Origin: Bacteroidota bacterium
GTDB lineage: Bacteria > Bacteroidota > Bacteroidia > UKL13-3
Direction of reading: 5' to 3'
DNA: 64,000 nt
Assembly: GCA_040388375.1 (NCBI GenBank)
Contig: JAZKBU010000019.1
Span: 1 to 64,000, forward strand
Part shown: piece after piece, positions 1-9,876 of the stretch
How the letters are laid out: every line of letters begins with the position of its first letter
Numbering within the stretch: position 1 is the stretch's first letter
The notes under the pieces: generated by a model
What the model was told of the DNA's origin: nothing
The model's input: only the letters and a program-made list of their open reading frames with translations
Database searches by the model: none
Translations under genes and position numbers: made by a program

Positions 1-435
1 AAAGGCGAATACCAATTAACCAATGCTTTGGAAAACATGAAAGCAAAAGGTACTCAATTTGAACCTGGAAAGGTAACAGAGTGGTTAGATTGCGGTAATA
101 AAAATTCAACTGTTTTCACCAACGGACGTATACTTTCTTATATGCACGATGATAAAGAAAACATGGTGCATGAGTCAGTTAAAATGGAAGGATCGGTTGT
201 TATTCAACCAAGCTATATCGGTAAAAATGTAAAACTAAACCGCAGTGTAGTTGGCCCGTATGCTAGCATTGGCGATGGTTGTACAGTTGAAAATTCAGTA
301 GTGAGCAATTGTATAGTACAAACCAATACCAAGTTGGTAAATGCAGTTATTGATAATGCAATGATTGGAAACAGTGTGGAATACCATGGCGAAGCAAAAG
401 ACTTAAGCATTGGCGACTTTACAACGGTATTATAA
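1..435 (+). CDS. Sugar-1-phosphate nucleotidyltransferase, C-terminal part (5' truncated by window)
   Basis: The frame is open from base 1, so only the last 144 codons of a larger gene are here. The segment GEYQLTNALENMKAKG and the later EWLDCGN are typical of the end of the catalytic domain of glucose-1-phosphate thymidylyltransferase or mannose-1-phosphate guanylyltransferase type enzymes, which make NDP-sugars in the cytoplasm. The remainder (from SVVIQPSYIGKNV on) has the hexapeptide periodicity of a left-handed beta-helix, the usual C-terminal extension in this family. Which sugar and nucleotide are used cannot be decided from this fragment. A strong hairpin follows the stop codon by about 25 bases. 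Confidence 0.85.
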   Translation, partial: KGEYQLTNALENMKAKGTQFEPGKVTEWLDCGNKNSTVFTNGRILSYMHDDKENMVHESVKMEGSVVIQPSYIGKNVKLNRSVVGPYASIGDGCTVENSVVSNCIVQTNTKLVNAVIDNAMIGNSVEYHGEAKDLSIGDFTTVL

Positions 436-458
436 TTACTTAATAAAATCCTAAAATA

Positions 459-490
459 TAAAAATGCCGCTTCACAGAGCGGCATTTTTT
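459..490 (+). terminator. Intrinsic terminator after the nucleotidyltransferase gene
   Basis: An 11-bp stem (AAAATGCCGCT / AGCGGCATTTT) with a 6-nt loop and a T run lies just after the stop at 435. It also covers the in-frame ATG at 464, which argues against that ATG as start of the next gene. Confidence 0.85.
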
Positions 491-526
491 ATACGCTTTG
501 TTCTAGCACTACGTTACCATTCAAAT

Positions 527-2023
527 ATGATAAACCCGCGTTATAATATTTGGATATTACTTGTATTTGCACTTCTATTTCAGGTGCTTTTTTCTAATCA
601 TAATATGGGGCTGAACTGCCTTATTTTTATGCTCCTTTCTTCACTACTAGGCCTCGTATTGGGGAAGAAACCTAAATCAAAAACAGCCTATTTAATTCAA
701 ATATGTTGTTGGGTAAGTGCCATTGGAGTTGTTATAGCTCATACTTCATATAGCATAGTTTTTTTCTGGATATCGTTTCTCATTTATTTAGCTTCAATTG
801 TTCATACGGAGCTTCAGCATTTTTATTTTGCACCACTATTTACAGTTAATGCCTTAACATTTATTCCTAAAGGTTTAGGTGATTTATTCAGGCAAAGTTT
901 TAATATAAAGAATAGTAGTAATTTAAAATCGTGGTTACCTTTGGTTGTGTTGCCTCTGGTAGTAATATTGGTGTTATTAAAACTATATGCACTTTCCAAC
1001 CATTATTTTGAAGTTATAATTGATAGTGTAACGGAAATAATTTCAAGTTGGATATTGAAAATTTCAGTAGAAAGAAGCGTGTTTTTTATTGTAGGTTTCA
1101 TTATTGGATTGTTTTATATACTTAAGTTATCACTTGAAAAACATATTCAACATGATGCAGAACTGAACACTAACTTAAGCAGAAAAAGTTTCAAAAGAAC
1201 CATTCTTAAATTTTTAAGTAGAAGGCTTTTAAAAGTAAACTACGTAGCAATCGGTTTATTCATTTTACTGAATATTATAATATCCATTATTAACTATCTT
1301 GATATTAAATACATTTGGGTTGATTTTAAATGGGATGGTGGCTTTTTGAAAGATATGGTTCATCAAGGAACCTATTTACTCATTTTTGCCATACTTATTT
1401 CAATGGCTATATCTGTTTATTATTTAAACTCCAATTTGGTATTCATCAAAAATAATAAGGTTTTAAAAACGCTGATTATAGTATGGCTTATTCAAAATAT
1501 TGTTATGATTGTATCAGTGGCTTTTCGTAATGCCTACTATATTCAATATTTTGCTTTGGCCTACAAAAGAATTTTTGTGTATTTCTTTTTAGTGGCTTGT
1601 TTGGTTGGACTCGTTTCCATTATTATAAAAACACTCAAACAAAAAAATACTGCGTTCTTACTGCAAGTAAACTCCATATCAATCTTTCTTATTTTTTTAA
1701 GTGCTTCACTATTCAATTGGGATTTGATTATTGCTAAATATAATTTTAGTAATTATAAAGAGTCTTATGTTCATTATGATTTCCTGAAAGAGCTTAATAA
1801 TAGTGCCCTGCCTTATTTAGAAACAAACAAAGAACATTTGCATGAAATTGATAGGGTGCAAGCTAACTTTTTTACTTTTGATACCAGAGGGAAAACTACA
1901 AGTGATGAGTTTTCTGATTATATTGAATTAAGAAAAAAGTATTTCAAAGCTATTTGGCCTGAACAAAGTTGGCTCGATTGGAACTTGCCGGAATCAAATG
2001 CCTATAAGAAATTAGCTAATTAA
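527..2023 (+). CDS. Multi-pass inner-membrane protein, DUF4153/DUF4173-like
   Basis: The protein has about 498 residues with roughly 10-12 hydrophobic segments followed by a soluble tail of about 90 residues. An upstream ATG at 464 lies inside the preceding terminator, so the ATG at 527 (MINPRYNIW) is preferred. The late segments, with the AYKRIFVYFF stretch and a NWDLIIAKYN motif before the soluble tail, resemble the DUF4153/DUF4173 membrane proteins common in Bacteroidota and Firmicutes, whose role is unknown. It is transcribed alone between two terminators and converges on the TraB/GumN gene. A second DUF4153-like protein lies at 36626-38431. Function cannot be assigned. Confidence 0.7.
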   Translation: MINPRYNIWILLVFALLFQVLFSNHNMGLNCLIFMLLSSLLGLVLGKKPKSKTAYLIQICCWVSAIGVVIAHTSYSIVFFWISFLIYLASIVHTELQHFYFAPLFTVNALTFIPKGLGDLFRQSFNIKNSSNLKSWLPLVVLPLVVILVLLKLYALSNHYFEVIIDSVTEIISSWILKISVERSVFFIVGFIIGLFYILKLSLEKHIQHDAELNTNLSRKSFKRTILKFLSRRLLKVNYVAIGLFILLNIIISIINYLDIKYIWVDFKWDGGFLKDMVHQGTYLLIFAILISMAISVYYLNSNLVFIKNNKVLKTLIIVWLIQNIVMIVSVAFRNAYYIQYFALAYKRIFVYFFLVACLVGLVSIIIKTLKQKNTAFLLQVNSISIFLIFLSASLFNWDLIIAKYNFSNYKESYVHYDFLKELNNSALPYLETNKEHLHEIDRVQANFFTFDTRGKTTSDEFSDYIELRKKYFKAIWPEQSWLDWNLPESNAYKKLAN

Positions 2024-2025
2024 AC

Positions 2026-2060
2026 AAAAAAGGCTGTCATTTTGTGACAGCCTTTTTTGT
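2026..2060. terminator. Bidirectional terminator between convergent genes
   Basis: The stem AAAAAAGGCTGTCA / TGACAGCCTTTTTT has a short loop, with A and T runs on its two sides. It lies in the 40-base gap between the convergent genes ending at 2023 and 2063 and can serve both. Confidence 0.9.
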
Positions 2061-2062
2061 TT

Positions 2063-5000
2063 TTAGTCTTCAGTTGTTTCACTAGCTAAGTTATAGAAAT
2101 TAACCTCCTCACATTTTTCTCTATCAAGCAACCTGATAGATAACCTTATTTTGTCAAGTATTTTTTCGTCTGTTAAGTCTTCGTATTCATTCATAAAAGT
2201 TTTCATGGTTAATTCCCTTATGTCAAAATTACCAGCGTCTTTTAAGTATATGTAACTCCATTTCCAGCTGGTATTATCATTGTTTCGTTTCTTAAAAACA
2301 AAAAGTGTTCCTATTCCTTTTTTTGAGTTTATACTTTCTTTCAGAACTAGTGTTATTGAATCTTTTAAACTGTTTTTTGCTTCGTTTATATATACTTGAG
2401 CACGTGCTATAGAGTCTAAATTTTTGTATGATTTAGGGAATTTTTCAAGTTTACCTATATTGTTTAATAGTATATAAGTATTAGCTCTTAAAGAGTTGTT
2501 GGCAACCCATTTCTCCCAGTTGTTATCATCAACAGCTATATTGTTTTTTAGTAGTAAAGCACCAATGCTTAATTGCAATGACGCATCACCATTTTTAATA
2601 GCTTTATCAAAGAAAGATTTAACCGCTGCTTCTTGGTAAAAAGGTTGTAACAGTATTGCATAGTCAAATACAATGCCTTCGAACAGTTTAAATTTTTTAT
2701 CCATAGTCAGACTTTCTTTATTGTAATAATCGTATGAATCTTCCTCCTCATAGTCGTTATAGGAAGTGTTTTCCGTGGTGTTTTGTAAACTTGCTATTTG
2801 TTTTTTTAGTTCAATATTAGCACTGTTTAAAAACTTGGTTTTATTGGCTGCATATAAATCTGTAGATATTAAATTTTTGTATTTAAGCGCAGCAAGAAGT
2901 TCTATAGTACGCTCTTTGTATTCATCATAGTCTAGTAAAAATACAAGTTGCGGCACAACCTTAGCCATTAGCTCTAAACTGTCGTTAAACGCATTAAAAC
3001 AGCTATTAAAGCTGGAGCTTTCTTCTGCTATGGGCGTTTCTTTTTTAATTAACTCAGTAAAAGCCAATGTAGCAGGCAGGGTTTGTTGTGCCGCCAATGC
3101 ATATAATACAGCAAATTGATAAGCAGGAGTATCTTTTACCGTAGTATAATATGCCTTCAGCCAATTAATACATTCAGTCGTTTTAATATTTTTCAGGCAT
3201 TCAATAACCATGATGCGTTTATTCATTTCCAAATCACTTTGTTCGGCTTTTTTAATAGTTTCTTTTACAGCTTTAAAGTCACTTGGTTTAACAATAGCTG
3301 TTAAGTCATATACATATTCCCTTGCTTCCATTTTGGTGGTAGAGTCCGTATGAAGTATATTGTTTAAGAGCAATGAAACTTTAGATTCTGTAGCCGATAA
3401 ACCATAGTTAGAATCTAGCAATGAAAATGTATTGTAAAAAGAATCAATAAAGGCACTTAATTTTCCTTTTTCGCAAAGAGTATTTAATATATATATATAA
3501 CGACCTTTTTGAATAATTTTAACCCTGATGTATTGGTGTGTGTTTTCATTTGTTTCCACATTAAAGTCTAATATATCGGCACCCTTTTTCTGGGTATAAA
3601 CTTTTTGGTTTATAGTTGGCATAATAAAATCAGTAGCTTGTTTTATATTCTTATTCCACAATGAATCTAAATTATCATACGATTTATATAGATTGAGTTT
3701 ATTGTAGGTAAGTCGTATTACTTCTCCCGTAGCTTTTGACGAATAGAATTCCGTTTTATACTCAGCATCGGCTACTTTCTTTTTTTGATAATTACCTATT
3801 AAAGTAGCTAACTCATTTTTCTCCGGAACATCAACTAATTTAACAGAGAATAGCATACCCGTATCAGTATGTATTTGGTAATTATTAATGAGTGGTTTTT
3901 GGTTTAGCTTAAAGGAATTGATAAAAGTTTCATCGTTTGAGTTATCGAGTAAAAAATAGTAGTGAGGGCCACTAATTACCAACTTGCCTTTATATGTTTC
4001 ATTGTTTTTTTTCCATTCAAATAAAGCAGAAGCTTTGTTGCTGTCTATATGAATATATGCTATCTCACAGTTATATTTTTCAGCCGCTTTCTGAATAATA
4101 TAGTTCAGTTCAAAAGTATCCTGCTCAATGTATTTGGTTTCATTATTTGTTGCTACCAATAGCAAATTAAATTTTGTTCCATCATTACTGATGGCAATAT
4201 GTTTTCCAACATTATTATCGTCACCATTATAAATGGAAACATTGTTTTGTGTAAACTGGTAAGTAAACCCGGCTTCTTTTTTATTTACAGTTGCTGTGGT
4301 ATACAGCTTAGCGGAGTTTAAAAATTGATTAGCTGTGCTACTATTGGCGTAAGCACCATTACCAGCTACTTTAAACGCAAATAATTTAAAAGGAGTAATA
4401 ATAATTTTATATTTTTCTATATCACCTCGCCTGGTTTTACTGTTAACAAGGAAACATATATCTCCGTTTTCTGTAAGGCTTTCCTGTTTTAGTGTAATGG
4501 TTCCATCAATGTTTTCATACAGCAGGCTATCTACTTTTTGTGACCAATATTTTTTATCGTGCTTATTAATAAATCCGTTATGACTGATACTCGATACCAT
4601 ATAATAACTTCCATTAATCATGTCAGTAGCCAGGTAAATACCGTCCTGGTTAATATTCTGTAACGATTGCATGTTATTGGGTGCTTCCACTGAAAAAGAA
4701 GAATCAGTACTATATTGTTTGCTTAATTCAGTTATAAAATTAATTTTTTGAATCTGTGCTTTTAGCTTACTTGGCTTCAATGCCTGCCAGCTAACAGGGT
4801 TAACTGTGTAGCCATTTTTTCTCAATATATTTAAAACACCCTCTTCGCCACCTAAATGTGCTGCTCCAACACCTGTAAAAACAGATGCTCCCAACTTCAT
4901 TAAGCTATCAATGCCGTGGTACATAATTTTGTTTCTTTCTATGATCATGTATTTATGGCTCATTTTGCTTGAAGTGTTTCTGCTTAGTGAATCAATGAGC

Positions 5001-5755
5001 ACTAAGTCGCCTTTGCGGTATGCCTCTTCTAATTTTTCTATGGTATAAACGCCTTCCTTATATCTGGCTATGGTTTTTTCTTTTTCATCCAGCTCACTTT
5101 CTGCTTTTAACGATTTGGCATACATATCCATCGTTCCTTCAAAAGTTTCTAAGCCTATAATTTTTTTGTGAAGCTTTTTTCCTGCTTGAAAAATGAACAG
5201 GTCCAAATAGGTATCCTCTTCTTTATTAGCATTACCAGCACTGGAACGATAAAGGAGGTTGTTAACTAAATCAACTTTTTGTGATAAGAAACCAGCCAGG
5301 CTTCTGTTTTTGATTTCATTTAAAGCAAAAGAATTTTCATAAAAGCCACCTTTGTTTTTAAATGAATGAACACCTGCACCCAAAGCAGATTTCATTAGCT
5401 TGGAGTTAACTAGGTCGGTTAGCATTAAGTCCGGGTCAATCTCAAGTGCTATAAAATCGCAATTTTTTAGCCCTATAAAAAAGGAATCGTTTAAATTAAA
5501 TGCCAGCTTTCCGCTCACATGCATAGTACCATAAATGTAGGAAGGCTTTTGACCATTTTTGCCAACAATTTCCCAGAGTAAACTTTTTTGATTGTTTGTA
5601 TTGCTTTGAGCGAAAAGGAGTTGAAACGATAAACAATAAAGTAGGGTAAAAGCCAATTGTATGCCGGTTCTTGGATTTGGGGTAGTTGATTTTGTCAAAA
5701 TGAGGGTTGTATGATTACATACAAATGAGCAAAAACAGAATGAATTAAACAACAA
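2063..5755 (-). CDS. Large secreted TraB/GumN (Tiki-type) family protein with long C-terminal extension
   Basis: This is a 1230-residue product, if the TTG at 5755 is used. A hydrophobic signal segment (about 31-48) ends in LLFAQS. Residues about 55-330 form a TraB/GumN domain: GTMH (76-79) and GAAH (297-300) are the two GX2H motifs of the Tiki/TraB metalloprotease fold, with a conserved Glu in ALEID (E105). These residues are the metal and catalytic positions in Tiki proteases, so it may be an active periplasmic or surface metallopeptidase. The remaining 880 or so residues match nothing I recognise; they include a helical, HEAT/TPR-like part (about 780-1010) and an acidic linker near residue 1000. 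GumN homologues are usually near 300 residues. No ATG precedes the signal peptide; a TTG at 5698 is an alternative start that fits a signal peptide better. Confidence 0.75.
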   Translation of the reverse strand: MLFNSFCFCSFVCNHTTLILTKSTTPNPRTGIQLAFTLLYCLSFQLLFAQSNTNNQKSLLWEIVGKNGQKPSYIYGTMHVSGKLAFNLNDSFFIGLKNCDFIALEIDPDLMLTDLVNSKLMKSALGAGVHSFKNKGGFYENSFALNEIKNRSLAGFLSQKVDLVNNLLYRSSAGNANKEEDTYLDLFIFQAGKKLHKKIIGLETFEGTMDMYAKSLKAESELDEKEKTIARYKEGVYTIEKLEEAYRKGDLVLIDSLSRNTSSKMSHKYMIIERNKIMYHGIDSLMKLGASVFTGVGAAHLGGEEGVLNILRKNGYTVNPVSWQALKPSKLKAQIQKINFITELSKQYSTDSSFSVEAPNNMQSLQNINQDGIYLATDMINGSYYMVSSISHNGFINKHDKKYWSQKVDSLLYENIDGTITLKQESLTENGDICFLVNSKTRRGDIEKYKIIITPFKLFAFKVAGNGAYANSSTANQFLNSAKLYTTATVNKKEAGFTYQFTQNNVSIYNGDDNNVGKHIAISNDGTKFNLLLVATNNETKYIEQDTFELNYIIQKAAEKYNCEIAYIHIDSNKASALFEWKKNNETYKGKLVISGPHYYFLLDNSNDETFINSFKLNQKPLINNYQIHTDTGMLFSVKLVDVPEKNELATLIGNYQKKKVADAEYKTEFYSSKATGEVIRLTYNKLNLYKSYDNLDSLWNKNIKQATDFIMPTINQKVYTQKKGADILDFNVETNENTHQYIRVKIIQKGRYIYILNTLCEKGKLSAFIDSFYNTFSLLDSNYGLSATESKVSLLLNNILHTDSTTKMEAREYVYDLTAIVKPSDFKAVKETIKKAEQSDLEMNKRIMVIECLKNIKTTECINWLKAYYTTVKDTPAYQFAVLYALAAQQTLPATLAFTELIKKETPIAEESSSFNSCFNAFNDSLELMAKVVPQLVFLLDYDEYKERTIELLAALKYKNLISTDLYAANKTKFLNSANIELKKQIASLQNTTENTSYNDYEEEDSYDYYNKESLTMDKKFKLFEGIVFDYAILLQPFYQEAAVKSFFDKAIKNGDASLQLSIGALLLKNNIAVDDNNWEKWVANNSLRANTYILLNNIGKLEKFPKSYKNLDSIARAQVYINEAKNSLKDSITLVLKESINSKKGIGTLFVFKKRNNDNTSWKWSYIYLKDAGNFDIRELTMKTFMNEYEDLTDEKILDKIRLSIRLLDREKCEEVNFYNLASETTED

Positions 5756-5774
5756 CTAAATTAATAAGCTATAC

Positions 5775-5811
5775 AAAAAAAGCTGCTTCAAATATTTGAA
5801 GCAGCTTTTTT
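5775..5811 (-). terminator. Intrinsic terminator after ald
   Basis: A near-perfect palindrome (AAGCTGCTTCAAA / TTTGAAGCAGCTT) with flanking A and T runs lies 24 bases beyond the ald stop codon. Confidence 0.85.
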
Positions 5812-5834
5812 AAAAATGTATTTTAGAAATTAAA

Positions 5835-6947
5835 TTACAATACTGAACTTACTTCATGGTATGGTAATCCAAAAGCATCAGAAACACCTTTGTAAACTAC
5901 TTTTCCATCTACTACATTTAAACCTAAACGTAATTCTTCGTTATCAACACAAGCTTTTTTCCAACCTTTGTTAGCTAATTGTAAAGCATAAGGTAAAGTA
6001 GCGTTGGTTAATGCTAAAGTTGATGTATAAGGAACGGCACCCGGCATATTAGCTACGCAGTAGTGAATAATTCCGTCAATTTCGTAAGTCGGGTTCTCGT
6101 GGGTTGTTGGCTTACAGGTTTCAATACATCCACCTTGATCTACTGCTACGTCAACCAAAACAGTACCCGGACGCATTTCTTTTAACATATCGCGGGTAAT
6201 TAAATGAGGCGCTTTAGCACCCGGAATTAACACCGCACCAACTATTAAATCAGCAGTTTTAATAGCTTCGCGTATATTGTACTCGTTACTGAATACTGTT
6301 TTTACGTTTGCAGGTAAAATGTCGTCTAACTCGCGTAAACGAGGAATTGAAATATCCATAATGGTAACATCAGCAGCCATACCTGCAGCCATTTTAGCCG
6401 CTTGTGTTCCTACTATACCACCACCTAATACCAATACTTGAGCTGGTTTAACACCTGGTACGCCTCCTAATAAAATGCCGCGTCCGCCCATTGGTTTTTC
6501 TAAATATTTAGCACCTTCTTGTATACTCATACGTCCGGCAACTTCGCTCATTGGCACTAATAAAGGTAAAGAACGGTCTTTTTTCTCTACTGTTTCGTAA
6601 GCTAAACAAGTAGCTTTACGCTCAATCATAGCGTGCGTTAATGGCTCATAACTTGCAAAGTGGAAATAAGTAAACAATAATTGACCTTCTTTAATTAAAG
6701 GATACTCTTGTTCAATTGGTTCTTTTACTTTAACAATCATTTCTGCTTTTGCATATACATCGGCAATAGTAGGTAATACTGTTGCGCCTGCAGCTGCATA
6801 ATCAGCATCTGAAAAACCACTACCGTTACCAGCAGTAGCCTGAACAAAAACCGGGTGACCGGCTTTAACAAATGCACTAACACCTGCAGGGGTTAATCCT
6901 ACACGGTTTTCGTTGTTCTTAATTTCCTTTGGAACTCCAATTATCAT
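5835..6947 (-). CDS. ald: Alanine dehydrogenase
   Basis: The 370-residue length is the usual one for L-alanine dehydrogenase, which interconverts L-alanine and pyruvate plus ammonium with NAD in the cytoplasm. The N-terminus [20 protein letters not shown] is diagnostic. The substrate-site Lys is seen in VKVKEP, the His in the [10 protein letters not shown] stretch, and the Rossmann nucleotide loop in [14 protein letters not shown]. The C-terminal part has the expected [21 protein letters not shown]. The gene appears monocistronic, with its own terminator. The ATG at 6947 is well supported by the family N-terminus. Confidence 0.97.
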   Translation of the reverse strand: MIIGVPKEIKNNENRVGLTPAGVSAFVKAGHPVFVQATAGNGSGFSDADYAAAGATVLPTIADVYAKAEMIVKVKEPIEQEYPLIKEGQLLFTYFHFASYEPLTHAMIERKATCLAYETVEKKDRSLPLLVPMSEVAGRMSIQEGAKYLEKPMGGRGILLGGVPGVKPAQVLVLGGGIVGTQAAKMAAGMAADVTIMDISIPRLRELDDILPANVKTVFSNEYNIREAIKTADLIVGAVLIPGAKAPHLITRDMLKEMRPGTVLVDVAVDQGGCIETCKPTTHENPTYEIDGIIHYCVANMPGAVPYTSTLALTNATLPYALQLANKGWKKACVDNEELRLGLNVVDGKVVYKGVSDAFGLPYHEVSSVL

Positions 6948-7074
6948 AAATTTATTATTTTGTTTTGCGTTTTGAAAATGGCTCGCAAATTAGCCCATAT
7001 TTTCACCAAAACAAACACTGAAATTTCATGACTGTTATTGGCTTATTTATAGCAGGTTAAATGCCTGTTAAAAT

Positions 7075-7107
7075 AAATAAACGGGCTGTTTATCGGCCGT
7101 TTATTTG
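7075..7107 (-). terminator. Probable terminator after the 190-residue gene
   Basis: The stem AAATAAACGG / CCGTTTATTT encloses a 12-base loop, with T-rich sequence following on the minus strand, 16 bases after the stop at 7123. Confidence 0.6.
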
Positions 7108-7122
7108 TAAGAGGAAACGGTA

Positions 7123-7695
7123 TTAATTAAGCCTATGGCCTATAATTTCTTTTACCTTTTGGTATAGTTGAAAGGGGCTGAATGTGCGCCAAATCATATT
7201 GTCAAGCTCACCTCCAAAATTAATATAGTAATCAATATTGTTGTTTCTTAATTCAGTCAACACATGTTCCTGAAAATTAATAGCTGCAATCCAACCGCCT
7301 GTATCATCTATATCCTGGAACCAATCTTCGTAATAACTATCGTCACTGGCATGAAAGTTTAATACGTTTTCGCCAATTAAAATAAATTTATCAATACCAT
7401 TTTCGATGAATACTTCCATTACATCGCGTTTTAAAAACATAATATCATTGTGGAGTGCATCGTTCCACTCACCAATCAATTCTGCTACTAAAAAACGTTT
7501 ATCGTAGTCGGCAAATAGTATTTTAATAAAAAGTGTTGGGGTTCCAAATGCATCCCATTGTGGGTGTAATAAGTAATTATAAATTTGATTGGTAAAATCA
7601 AATTCGCTGTATTCACGCTCAAAAAAAGGAGAGTAAATATCTTCCTCGCTTTTATAAATATCACGCCATAAAAAGTGTGGCTCCAAGTGATGCAT
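7123..7695 (-). CDS. Conserved hypothetical acidic protein
   Basis: This 190-residue cytoplasmic-looking protein has no signal peptide or membrane segment. It is rich in Asp, Glu, Tyr, Phe and Trp (for example FFEREYSEFDF and YYEDWFQDIDD). I do not recognise a family beyond a general impression of a Bacteroidota-specific hypothetical. It starts 6 bases after the stop of the PorE-like gene, so the two are almost certainly co-transcribed and probably translationally coupled. A terminator-like hairpin follows. Function unknown. Confidence 0.65.
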   Translation of the reverse strand: MHHLEPHFLWRDIYKSEEDIYSPFFEREYSEFDFTNQIYNYLLHPQWDAFGTPTLFIKILFADYDKRFLVAELIGEWNDALHNDIMFLKRDVMEVFIENGIDKFILIGENVLNFHASDDSYYEDWFQDIDDTGGWIAAINFQEHVLTELRNNNIDYYINFGGELDNMIWRTFSPFQLYQKVKEIIGHRLN

Positions 7696-7701
7696 ATTGT
7701 A

Positions 7702-9648
7702 TTATTTTTTGTAGTCGGTTTTTAAAACCCTGAAAGTTGTTCGTCTGTTTTGTTGGTGTTGCTCTTCTGTACAATCTACATCGTCAGCACAGTCATTTAC
7801 CAGTTTTGTTTCTCCATATCCAACAGCTACTAGTCTGTCTTTAGCTATACCTTTTGCCAGTAAATAGTTTACACAGCTTTGTGCTCTTTTCTTAGATAGT
7901 TCTAAGTTGTAATCTGCCGGGGCACGACTATCCGTATGTGAGCCGATTTCTATGGTTATGCTCGGATTATTTCTTAGAATAATGGCCAATGAATCTAGTA
8001 TTACTTTTGATTCAGGACGCAAATCGTATTTATCTACATCGTACAAAATGCCTTGTAAGGTAAAATCAACTTCGGGCGCAGGAATGGGATCTAAATAAAT
8101 AGTTAGTTCCAATAATGAATCTTTTTGTAAACCCAAGCTTGAAATATCAATAGGTGTGCTGGCAAAATAACTTGCTTTGGTAACCAATAATTGTTGTATA
8201 GCATTGAGTGGTATTTCGCCTGTAAATTCGCCTTTATCGTTGGTTGCAATAGTGAAAATATTGCTTCCTTTTTCGCTGGTTAGGGTTACATTGGCTTTGC
8301 TTAATAAAGTGCTGCTTTCCCTATCAAAAACTTTTCCTTTTACTAAAAATACAAATGGTTTAATGCTGATGGTGTATATATCATCATCGCCCATTCCGTT
8401 TATTCTGTTAGAGCTATAAAAAGCAATAGGCTTTTCAGGTTTTTGTTGCCATTTTGGAATAAAGCTGATACCAAAATCATCACCACCGCTGTTAATGGGA
8501 TATTGTAAGTTAACGGGTGTTTTGTAGGTGGTTGATGAATCTGTGGTTTTAAAAATATCTAAGCCACCTAATCCAATTTTGCCTTTAGTTGAATAATAGA
8601 GTTCATTATCCTCACTGATGTAAGGAAACATATCATCTTCTATGGTGTTAATTTGCGGGCCTAAGTTTTTGGGTGTTAACCAAACGGCTTTTACTTCATC
8701 AAACTGGCTTACATAAATATCTTTTTCTCCAAAGCCGTTGGGCATATCGCTGGCAAAATAAAGCTTCTTGCCATCAGCACTTATGCTTGGGTGCCCGCAG
8801 CTAAAACTATCAGAATTAAATGGCAATAAAGTGGGTTGACTCCATAATCCATTTTGTTTATAGCTAACATATATTTTGCAGTTTATTCCTTTTCCATCTA
8901 TACCGTTACACTGTGTAAAATACATGGTATTACCTGTTGTATCGGTACATGAAGCGCCATCGTTATAGTTACTGTTAACTTTTCCGTTTACATTGTTGGG
9001 TTTGGTACTAACGCTGTTGTTATAATCTACTTCAAAAATGTCACACATTTTTTGCCCTGTCCATTCAAAAATAAGCGAGCCTTGGCTTTCTTTTCTACTT
9101 GAACTCCAAAACAATTTTCCATTGCTATAAAAAGGAGCGTAATCGCTAAACTCTGTGTTTATCTCTTTAATCGGGGTAATATTAAATTTTTGAGGATTGG
9201 CTTTCCATTGTTGCGCAATAGCACACGACTGAAATGCTACCTGCGCTTTTTTATCATCAGGTACTTCAAATAAATAATCGTAAAAAGTTCTGTTGGCATC
9301 ATCGTAACGCTCAAAGTATTTTAGTAAATTACCATAGCTGTATAAAATGCTTGGGTCCGGATATTTTGAGTTGATTGCATCTTCAAACCATTTGATAGCC
9401 TGGTTATAATTATTGCTTAACCGGTAGCTTTCCGCAATCATAAAAAGTACATTTTGCTTCAAAGTATCTACTTTAATTTTGGGGTATACTTTTTTAAATA
9501 AATTGGCTGCAGTATTGTATTTTTTTGCATTGAAAGCCTTGTTCGCATTATCAAGTTCAAACTGATATGGGGGTATTCCTTGTTGTGCAAAAACAAAGTA
9601 AGCAGGTAAGCAGGTTAATACAATTAATATGAGTTTTTTTAGTGGCAT
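7702..9648 (-). CDS. PorE-like OmpA-family protein (TPR, beta-propeller, regulatory-like domain, OmpA)
   Basis: A signal peptide (PLKKLILIVLTCLPAYFVFA) precedes, in order: TPR helices (about 25-140), PD40/WD40-like propeller repeats (about 175-420, with repeats such as SADGKKLYFASD and ISEDNELYYST), a carboxypeptidase-regulatory-like beta domain (about 430-520), and an OmpA peptidoglycan-binding domain at the C-terminus with HTDSRAPADYN and LSKKRAQSCVNYL. This order is that of PorE, a T9SS-associated periplasmic protein of Porphyromonas gingivalis, and of many Bacteroidota paralogues. No lipobox Cys is seen. A TTG at 9675 would add nine residues, but it lies inside the promoter -7 box, so the ATG at 9648 is chosen. 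Confidence 0.85.
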   Translation of the reverse strand: MPLKKLILIVLTCLPAYFVFAQQGIPPYQFELDNANKAFNAKKYNTAANLFKKVYPKIKVDTLKQNVLFMIAESYRLSNNYNQAIKWFEDAINSKYPDPSILYSYGNLLKYFERYDDANRTFYDYLFEVPDDKKAQVAFQSCAIAQQWKANPQKFNITPIKEINTEFSDYAPFYSNGKLFWSSSRKESQGSLIFEWTGQKMCDIFEVDYNNSVSTKPNNVNGKVNSNYNDGASCTDTTGNTMYFTQCNGIDGKGINCKIYVSYKQNGLWSQPTLLPFNSDSFSCGHPSISADGKKLYFASDMPNGFGEKDIYVSQFDEVKAVWLTPKNLGPQINTIEDDMFPYISEDNELYYSTKGKIGLGGLDIFKTTDSSTTYKTPVNLQYPINSGGDDFGISFIPKWQQKPEKPIAFYSSNRINGMGDDDIYTISIKPFVFLVKGKVFDRESSTLLSKANVTLTSEKGSNIFTIATNDKGEFTGEIPLNAIQQLLVTKASYFASTPIDISSLGLQKDSLLELTIYLDPIPAPEVDFTLQGILYDVDKYDLRPESKVILDSLAIILRNNPSITIEIGSHTDSRAPADYNLELSKKRAQSCVNYLLAKGIAKDRLVAVGYGETKLVNDCADDVDCTEEQHQQNRRTTFRVLKTDYKK

Positions 9649-9672
9649 GAATAAATTATTCTGTACTGTTTT

Positions 9673-9702
9673 CAAATATACTTAAGGTTATTGGCAATAC
9701 AA
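9673..9702 (-). promoter_or_regulatory. Bacteroidetes-type promoter of the PorE-like gene
   Basis: On the minus strand TATATTTG (9680-9673) matches the TAnnTTTG -7 consensus exactly. A TTG (9702-9700) lies 19 bp upstream, the expected -33 spacing. Transcription should begin about 15-20 bases before the ATG at 9648. Confidence 0.7.
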
Positions 9703-9876
9703 CTTTTGCCAGGCAATTATAAATTTAATCATTGAATAATAAGGTTTGCTACGAGTATTTATTTAGTCAAAAATAAACGGGATTTGGTTTGTTTTGAGGA
9801 AATGAGTATGATTTTTATTTCATCCTTGATTGAAATGGTTTAAATAATTGGGGTTAAATTCGCGGTACAGTAAAAT

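Noticed and set aside
464-526. Upstream in-frame ATG of the first membrane protein
   Set aside because: It lies within the terminator hairpin of the preceding gene and adds a doubtful segment; the ATG at 527 fits better.
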